Below are positions 7,113 to 11,497 of a stretch of DNA of 11,497 nt, piece after piece (position 1 is the first letter of the stretch; every line of letters starts with the position of its first letter). The notes beneath the pieces are model-generated. The model was given only the letters and a program-made list of their open reading frames with translations. It ran no database searches and was not told the DNA's origin. The stretch covers positions 1 to 11,497 of the forward strand of contig JAUVPN010000047.1 of NCBI GenBank assembly GCA_030598645.1. Direction: 5' to 3'. This stretch comes from Hyphomicrobium sp. GTDB taxonomy: Bacteria; Pseudomonadota; Alphaproteobacteria; Rhizobiales; Hyphomicrobiaceae. The position numbers were made by a program, and so were the translations under genes.

Positions 7113-7153
7113 GGGGCAGCAGGGCTATGCATTAGCGATAGCGGCGCTGCCCC
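7113..7153 (-). other. Hairpin between Hsp20 and the hypothetical gene
   Basis: GGGGCAGC (7113-7120) and GCTGCCCC (7146-7153) are perfect eight-base arms. Inside them GCTAT (7124-7128) pairs with ATAGC (7138-7142) around a nine-base loop. Between the two stems lies a 3-by-3 internal loop. The structure lies 14 bases past the Hsp20 stop. Reading on the minus strand, no T-run follows, so it is not a canonical terminator. It may cap the hsp20 message, protecting it from 3' decay, or set the ratio of hsp20 to downstream transcripts. Confidence 0.5.
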
Positions 7154-7167
7154 GTTCAACAGAGCAT

Positions 7168-7659
7168 TCAGCTCTTGCCGATTGGAATCTTGCGTTCCGA
7201 CTTCTGTGCGTCAGCGCGCCTGGGAACGCTGATTTTCAGAACGCCCTTGTCAAAGCTTGCCTCGATCTTGTTCTCGTCGACGCTATCAGGTAGCCGCAGG
7301 GACCGCTGGAAGCTGCCAAAGCTGCGTTCAGCCACGTAGTAGCTTTCCTCGCTTTGTTCGCTTTCGCTGTGCTTTTCACCCTTTATCGTCAGGTAGCCGT
7401 TAGCGACCGTCACGGCAATGTCCTTCTCGTCGACGCCAGGCAACTCGGCCTCGACGATCACCGACCCATCCCTCTCGCGGACGTCCAGCTCGGGAACCAT
7501 GGTACCGCCGACCCATCGCGATACTGGCGTGGACCAAAATGGCTTACCACCCTCGAAGCGCTCGAGAACGCGGTTCATCTCGTCCCTCATGGCCGAGAAT
7601 ATATCTTTGGAACCGCTAACTGGCTCACGTTTCGGCTTCGAAACCTCAATGTCGCTCAT
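7168..7659 (-). CDS. Small heat shock protein, Hsp20 family
   Basis: A 163-residue ATP-independent chaperone that holds unfolding proteins in the cytoplasm, normally as large oligomers. The alpha-crystallin domain covers about residues 55-147, with VEAELPGVDEKDI (69-81), VANGYLTIKGEK (85-96), the extended loop region with YYVAERSFGSFQRSLRLP (107-124) and the signature ASFDKGVLKISVP (134-146). The C-terminal I-x-I oligomerisation motif is present as IPI (158-160). The N-terminal arm (about 1-54) is polar at first, then contains FSAMRDEMNRVLERF (21-35). Length and all landmarks are normal. Minus-strand AAGGAAAAGG just before the ATG supplies the ribosome site. It probably leads a transcript including the hypothetical and dehydrogenase genes. 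I did not find a convincing heat-shock promoter or ROSE thermosensor upstream. Confidence 0.95.
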   Translation of the reverse strand: MSDIEVSKPKREPVSGSKDIFSAMRDEMNRVLERFEGGKPFWSTPVSRWVGGTMVPELDVRERDGSVIVEAELPGVDEKDIAVTVANGYLTIKGEKHSESEQSEESYYVAERSFGSFQRSLRLPDSVDENKIEASFDKGVLKISVPRRADAQKSERKIPIGKS

Positions 7660-7741
7660 GGCCTTTTCCTTACAACTCGGGGGGCTGATTGTGGGTGTGA
7701 GAAGATAAACACTACACGGTTACGCTCGTGTGTGGGATCCG

Positions 7742-7779
7742 TTGCAACATGTAACATTGCGTTGGTGTGGCCTTTGCAA
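7742..7779. promoter_or_regulatory. Two TTGCAA palindromes upstream of Hsp20
   Basis: TTGCAA occurs at 7742-7747 (within the palindrome GTTGCAAC, 7741-7748) and again at 7774-7779, exactly 32 bases apart, about three helical turns. Between them lies AACATGTAACAT (7746-7757), an AACAT direct repeat. They fall 83-120 bases upstream of the Hsp20 start in the 228-base space between Hsp20 and the end of the left-hand deacetylase gene. They could be paired operator sites; no regulator is known to me for this pattern, and chance is possible. The rest of 7660-7887 shows nothing recognisable. Confidence 0.25.
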
Positions 7780-7887
7780 GCCAGGCTATCATTCAAGCGC
7801 AATATTTTATTGAAATAATTAAGAAAAGCGGGACTGAGGTAAATGGTGGGCTGTCGCGTATCTTGCCGCAGCCATGGGCGCGCAGTG

Positions 7888-9009
7888 TCAATAGCCTCTC
7901 ACTGCACTGCTCAACGTGCTGATAGGCTCAGGCGAACTGGTCGAAGCCTTCTTTAGGCGCGGGCGGCGGCGCTTGCTCGAACGGCGCGCACGCCGCACAG
8001 AAGTATTTTTATTATTGGACGAATACGACGAGGGCGCTGCCGTTGCCGTCGCAGCGGCTGAAGGCTTCACGCGCCGTCGCGGCTCAGGCGCGAGTTCGAG
8101 CACCGACGGCTCGTTGCCAGCTTTTGACAGGGTTGATGGCACAATAGCTTCGTAAAACGGTATAAGTTTGGGCTTGTTGCTGCGCGAGGATAGCTTTTTT
8201 TTGTGCCGCTTCTTGAGCTGCGAAGTGATAGCCGCAATTGGAGCAACTTGGTTCTTTGTGCGCAGGTGCACGACCTTGTACCCGCGTTTTTTTAACTGGG
8301 TGAGAATTGTCGGCAGTGCGCGGGCCGTGGAACGCTTGATGTCATGGAAGAGGACGATGCCGCCATTGTTGCGCTCAATATGCGCCAGCGTGCGCTGAGC
8401 GAGCCGTGATGGACTGGAGATATAGCTGTCGTTGGAGACAACATCGACGGTGAAGGCGCCAATCCCACGCGATTGTAGGTAAGCAAGCATAGGACCAGAA
8501 TCACTCAATCCGGGAAAGCGGAAGAACGGTGCAATGGGCTGACCGGCAGCCAGCTCTACAGCTGCAATGCCGCGTTCTATCTGGTCCTTTGCCTTCGCTA
8601 GACCGCGACGGCGAAGATTAAGCGGATGCGACCAGGTGTGCGTGCCCATCGTGTGACCGCGCCGCATCACCTCCTTGACCATGTCAGGGTAGGCCATCGC
8701 CATGCGTCCCACATAAAAGAACGTGGCTTTGGTGCAGAACCTGTCGAGCGCCTCAAGAATGGGCTTGGTGTAGCGTGGCATCGGGCCGTCATCGAAGGTC
8801 AATACGACCTCTTTCGGACCTAAGAAGCGCGGCTCCTTTTCGTACTTGGAGAAACCGCCGAACAGAGGGCCGGCTGTGGTATCGATCTCCACAATGCGTG
8901 AGACTCCGAGCGCTCCGCCCGGATTTGGGCAGCTCTTGTTAGCTGCCGACGCGACGGAGCCCGGAAGGGCGATGAGACAGGCGATTGTGATAGAAAAAAA
9001 TCGGATCAA
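7888..9009 (-). CDS. Secreted polysaccharide deacetylase with long basic C-terminal tail (copy 1)
   Basis: A NodB-homology (carbohydrate esterase 4) enzyme; such enzymes remove acetyl groups from N-acetylglucosamine polymers such as peptidoglycan or exopolysaccharide. I choose TTG 9009 because GAGGTGAG lies just upstream and a clean signal peptide follows (residues 1-22, ending VASA), giving 373 residues. The frame stays open to 9084. Motif 1 is TFDDGP (71-76), motif 2 HTWSH (124-128, metal-binding His124 and His128), motif 3 RFPGL (164-168) and motif 5 LFHD (220-223). Motif 3 has Gly where an aromatic residue is usual, and motif 4 (VDVVSND, around Asp189) lacks the usual Trp. Residues about 265-373 form a low-complexity tail with KKRHKKK (266-272) and a second Arg/Lys cluster (339-354), likely disordered and able to bind anionic polymers. 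It lies 68 bases after its paralogue, probably in one operon. Confidence 0.88.
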   Translation of the reverse strand: MIRFFSITIACLIALPGSVASAANKSCPNPGGALGVSRIVEIDTTAGPLFGGFSKYEKEPRFLGPKEVVLTFDDGPMPRYTKPILEALDRFCTKATFFYVGRMAMAYPDMVKEVMRRGHTMGTHTWSHPLNLRRRGLAKAKDQIERGIAAVELAAGQPIAPFFRFPGLSDSGPMLAYLQSRGIGAFTVDVVSNDSYISSPSRLAQRTLAHIERNNGGIVLFHDIKRSTARALPTILTQLKKRGYKVVHLRTKNQVAPIAAITSQLKKRHKKKLSSRSNKPKLIPFYEAIVPSTLSKAGNEPSVLELAPEPRRRVKPSAAATATAAPSSYSSNNKNTSVRRARRSSKRRRPRLKKASTSSPEPISTLSSAVRGY

Positions 9010-9077
9010 AGTCTCACCTCGGCGTGCTGAAATTTTAAGATCTGGATCATTGCTGCGGAATCGTCTGCAAACGGAGC

Positions 9078-10094
9078 CTACCAACTACCAAACCAAGAGT
9101 ACCATGAATTACTGGCTTGTTTGGCTCGATTTCTTTTTGTCCTTGCCCTTGGACGTTGTTTCTTATCCCACGGAAGAACTTCTCGTTTGCCGTCGTTACT
9201 TGCGCTGCCCATGACCGGCCAAACGACGGAGCGCTTCGCTAGCGGTTGCTTTGCTGTGGCAAGCTTGCGACGCTTCATTTCGCGGGAGGCCATCGTGTCA
9301 TAGTCGGCGAGCGTTTGTGCGTTCGCCTTTGGCACCATATGCACCACTTTGAAGCCTCGGGCTTTCAACTCATCGAGGATACCCTTCAGCGCCTTTGCCG
9401 TCGACGGTTGGATATCGTGGAAAAGGAGGATGCCTTTGCCCCGTTTGGAAAGCTGTGCCAGAACCCGGCGTTTTACGATGCTCGCATTTCGCGTGTCGAA
9501 GTCGCGGGAATCAATGTCGATGTGAAAGCTAGCCACGCTGCGGCTCTTCAAGTAGCCAACTGCGGTGTCGCTCATGCGCAGATAGGGAAAGCGAAAGAAT
9601 GGCGCGATAGGACTGCCGAGCGCTCCAGCAACAGCGCTGAACCCTAGCTCGATCTCGTCTCTGGCCTTGTTAAGGCTGACCGTCTGCAATTTGGTATGCG
9701 ACCAAGTATGCGCACCGATCGTGTGGCCGCGTTTGGCGACCTCTTTGACCATAGCGGGATCGGCCACCGCCATGCGACCGACCATAAAGAAAGTCGCTTT
9801 GGTACAATGGGCACTGAGTGCCTTGAGTACCTGCATTGTGTAGCGGCGCAAGGGCCCATCATCGAAGGTTAGGATAACCTCGCGGTCCCCCAGTACCTCG
9901 AAAGCCCCCTTAGGCGAGGGGCCAAACATCGGCCCCTTGGCGGCATCAACTTCTATGATGCGAGATAAGCCAAGCAGGTCAGCGCGCGTTGCGCATGCAT
10001 CGACAGTGGGTCCAGCCAAGACCCCTTGCGCCGGCAACACGCCAGCGAGCGCAGAAATCATCAACCCTGAAACTATCCGTGAGACGCGCCGCAT
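9078..10094 (-). CDS. Secreted polysaccharide deacetylase (copy 2)
   Basis: A 338-residue NodB-homology (carbohydrate esterase 4) protein, clearly paralogous to the gene that follows it; the two align throughout the catalytic domain and share an N-terminal block of the form LSRIIEVD...GPMFG (43-58). A signal peptide covers about residues 1-27 (MRRVSRIV, then hydrophobic, ending VLA), so it acts in the periplasm or outside. Motifs: TFDDGP (76-81), HTWSH (129-133), RFPYL (168-172), HIDIDSRD (191-198) and LLFHDI (223-228). The metal-binding Asp and both His are present; motif 4 lacks the usual Trp. The C-terminal tail from about 270 is basic, with RPRARTKRNRAK (314-325), and ends in an aromatic WYSWFGSW. 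ATG 10094 has only a weak ribosome site (GAGG two bases away). It is first of the two-gene unit, divergent from mgtE. The substrate is not determinable by eye. Confidence 0.9.
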   Translation of the reverse strand: MRRVSRIVSGLMISALAGVLPAQGVLAGPTVDACATRADLLGLSRIIEVDAAKGPMFGPSPKGAFEVLGDREVILTFDDGPLRRYTMQVLKALSAHCTKATFFMVGRMAVADPAMVKEVAKRGHTIGAHTWSHTKLQTVSLNKARDEIELGFSAVAGALGSPIAPFFRFPYLRMSDTAVGYLKSRSVASFHIDIDSRDFDTRNASIVKRRVLAQLSKRGKGILLFHDIQPSTAKALKGILDELKARGFKVVHMVPKANAQTLADYDTMASREMKRRKLATAKQPLAKRSVVWPVMGSASNDGKREVLPWDKKQRPRARTKRNRAKQASNSWYSWFGSW

Positions 10095-10169
10095 GGCCTC
10101 GTTTCCGTTTGCCGGGGGTTATCCCCAATTGAGCACAACGGCCACACCGCGGCTCCTGAAACTAAATAG

Positions 10170-10197
10170 AATCTAACCACCTAACATTTCCTGTAAA
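10170..10197 (-). promoter_or_regulatory. Candidate promoter for the deacetylase pair
   Basis: On the minus strand TTTACA (10197-10192) matches five of six -35 bases and is followed after 16 bases by TAGATT (10175-10170), four of six -10 matches. Transcription would start near 10163, giving a leader of about 70 bases. Spacing and position are reasonable, but sequence alone does not prove it. Confidence 0.35.
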
Positions 10198-10225
10198 CGG
10201 GCGGCATTGGTAGTAGACGCAGCTA

Positions 10226-10250
10226 GGAACTGCTTCACCTCCCATCTGTT
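10226..10250 (+). promoter_or_regulatory. Weak EcfG-type promoter candidate before mgtE
   Basis: GGAAC (10226-10230) is followed after 16 bases by TGTT (10247-10250). The alphaproteobacterial general stress sigma factor EcfG recognises GGAAC with CGTT 16-17 bases later, so the -35 element matches fully and the -10 element in three of four. It lies about 130 bases before mgtE. Such a match can occur by chance. Confidence 0.2.
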
Positions 10251-10276
10251 GCATTCGGGCACCAGACTGCCTTTGT

Positions 10277-10304
10277 TGGCGCCACGTGTTAAGCGCCAGT
10301 GTTA
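10277..10304. repeat. Overlapping direct and inverted repeat upstream of mgtE
   Basis: GCGCCACGTGTTA (10279-10291) is repeated as GCGCCAGTGTTA (10293-10304), with one base deleted and a one-base gap, so the period is 14. The same segment holds an exact inverted repeat, TGGCGC (10277-10282) and GCGCCA (10293-10298), ten bases apart. A smaller inverted repeat AACAT-CAA-ATGTT follows at 10309-10321. The elements lie about 55-100 bases before the mgtE start and could be operator sites or part of a structured leader. Confidence 0.4.
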
Positions 10305-10377
10305 TCTAAACATCAAATGTTGGATTAATGACCGCCCGAACCCAATTTCGGTGCGCACCAGTGGAGCGTCTCCTCCG

Positions 10378-11497
10378 ATGGATGAGGGACAAGAGGAAAT
10401 TTTTGCTCACGAGCCGGGGATGCCACCCACGGCTGAACTCGTGCGTGCGGTCACGGATGCCCTTGACGAGAATAACAATCACAAGGTGCGCGCCCTAGTT
10501 GCCGAAGTGCACGGTCCAGATCTGGCTGATCTCATCGAGCTATTGGGGCCTCAAGAACGCGTCGACCTCATTAGTACGTTGGGGGCCGACTTCGATTACG
10601 AGGTGCTGACGGAGGTTGACGAAAAGGTCCGCGACCAGATTTCTGAGGCGTTGCCCAAGGACGTTCTAGCTAAGGGTGTTACCGACCTCGACAGCGACGA
10701 TGCCGCGTATCTCATTGGCGGTCTGACGGAGAGCGATCAGAAGGCAATTCTGGACCAGCTCCCGCAAGGCGAAAGAGCAGCGCTACAGCGCAACCTCCTC
10801 TACCCAGAAGAGACGGCCGGCCGCTTGATGCAGGCTGACTTCGTGACAGTTGCACCGTTCTGGACGGTTGGGCAGGTCATCGACTTCATGCGTGAGACAG
10901 ACGACTTGCCTGAGACCTTTTCAGAGATCTTCGTCGTCGACCCGGGTTTCCATCTGCTTGGCAGCGTGGAGCTGAGTCGCCTGCTGCGCACAAAGCGCCA
11001 GGTTCCAATTGAAAAAATTATGCACACTGATCGCCACCTGGTGCTGGCCACGACCGACCAGGAAGAGGTGGCGCGTGAGTTTGAGCGCTATGACTTGATG
11101 GCAGCGCCCGTCGTTGACAAGAACGAGCGTCTCGTCGGCGTTATCACTGTTGATGACGTCGTGGAGGTCATCGAACAAGAGGCTGATGAGGATGCAAAGT
11201 TATTGGCTGGTGTCGGCGATGAGCGCCTATCTGACAGCGTCCGCCAGATCGCGCCACCGCGCTTCGCCTGGCTGCTCGTCAATCTCTTAACCGCCATCAT
11301 GGCCGCCGCTGTCATCAAGTTTTTTGACGCCACGATTGAGCACATGGTTGCGCTTGCCGTTCTTATGCCTGTTGTGGCGTCCATGGGTGGCAATGCCGGT
11401 ACGCAGACCATGACGGTTACCGTTCGCGCGCTGGCTATGCGCGAGTTGGGGTCCGCCAACATTGCGCGCGTTGTCGTTCGTGAGACGGCGGTAGGCC
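10378..11497 (+). CDS. mgtE: MgtE-type magnesium channel, 3' end outside the window
   Basis: The first 373 codons of an MgtE family inner-membrane Mg2+ channel; the frame is open at the right edge, and about 90 residues are missing against the usual 450-480. Parts seen are the cytoplasmic N-terminal helical domain (about 20-140), the linker to the CBS pair with YPEETAGRLM (142-151), two CBS domains (about 142-268) that sense cytoplasmic Mg2+, and the start of the membrane domain (from about 295) with the pore-family signature MPVVASMGGNAGTQT (330-344). Acidic residues are abundant in the N domain and CBS region, as expected for Mg2+ sensing. ATG 10378 is preferred; GGAG is 11 bases upstream, and GTG 10351 in the same frame has no ribosome site. 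The gene is divergent from the deacetylases. Family call is firm; transport specificity (Mg2+ rather than another divalent cation) is inferred. Confidence 0.93.
   Translation, partial: MDEGQEEIFAHEPGMPPTAELVRAVTDALDENNNHKVRALVAEVHGPDLADLIELLGPQERVDLISTLGADFDYEVLTEVDEKVRDQISEALPKDVLAKGVTDLDSDDAAYLIGGLTESDQKAILDQLPQGERAALQRNLLYPEETAGRLMQADFVTVAPFWTVGQVIDFMRETDDLPETFSEIFVVDPGFHLLGSVELSRLLRTKRQVPIEKIMHTDRHLVLATTDQEEVAREFERYDLMAAPVVDKNERLVGVITVDDVVEVIEQEADEDAKLLAGVGDERLSDSVRQIAPPRFAWLLVNLLTAIMAAAVIKFFDATIEHMVALAVLMPVVASMGGNAGTQTMTVTVRALAMRELGSANIARVVVRETAVG

Noticed and set aside
7660..7760. ROSE-type RNA thermosensor in the Hsp20 leader
   Set aside because: The characteristic anti-Shine-Dalgarno UYGCU element opposite the ribosome site was not found in the minus-strand leader, and no convincing pairing covers AAGGA.
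7757..7779. Sigma-70 promoter for Hsp20 using TTGCAA as -35
   Set aside because: The hexamer 17 bases downstream, TGTTAC, matches the -10 consensus at only three of six positions.
7354..7818. A 154-codon plus-strand frame opposite Hsp20
   Set aside because: It is fully explained as the complement of the conserved alpha-crystallin coding sequence plus upstream DNA.
1..11497. Mobile element, CRISPR array, tRNA or defence system
   Set aside because: No transposase, integrase, regularly spaced repeats, terminal repeats, tRNA-like sequence or known defence gene was recognised on either strand.

Overview
The window looks like a chromosomal stretch from an alphaproteobacterium, most likely of the order Hyphomicrobiales (Hyphomicrobiaceae or a relative). 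The clues are protein style only. A C-terminal helix-hairpin-helix module is of the type that alphaproteobacteria also attach to NuoE and L21. There is a small acidic conserved hypothetical protein, a pair of NodB-type deacetylases, and base composition somewhat above half G+C by eye. I see no rRNA, tRNA, CRISPR array, transposase or integrase.

Layout. Positions 1-760 hold no convincing gene. A short GYD-domain protein (761-1054, +) follows, then about 600 bases without a gene. A plus-strand block comes next: a cyclopropane-fatty-acyl-phospholipid synthase-like methyltransferase (1652-3004), a 32-residue predicted membrane peptide (3139-3237), a single-pass membrane protein with a C-terminal helix-hairpin-helix domain (3287-3979), and a fused APH-like kinase/P-loop kinase (4075-5655). 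That last gene overlaps tail-to-tail by 17 bases with a minus-strand block: zinc alcohol dehydrogenase (5639-6628), a conserved hypothetical (6715-7083) and an Hsp20 chaperone (7168-7659). Farther right, also on the minus strand, are two tandem paralogous secreted polysaccharide deacetylases (7888-9009 and 9078-10094). A 283-base divergent intergenic region separates these from an MgtE-type magnesium channel (10378 onward, +) that runs off the right edge.

How the genes may fit together. Lipid cyclopropanation, an Hsp20 holdase, a zinc alcohol dehydrogenase, a GYD protein and the APH/P-loop fusion are kinds of genes often found together in stress, stationary-phase or low-oxygen gene sets. I infer a general stress and envelope-maintenance neighbourhood rather than one pathway. 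No single operon spans it, and no shared operator could be proven by eye. The least understood items are the fused kinase, the small peptide with its HhH partner, the 122-residue hypothetical next to Hsp20, and repeat structures in the intergenic regions. I found no clear evidence of a wholly new multi-gene system.
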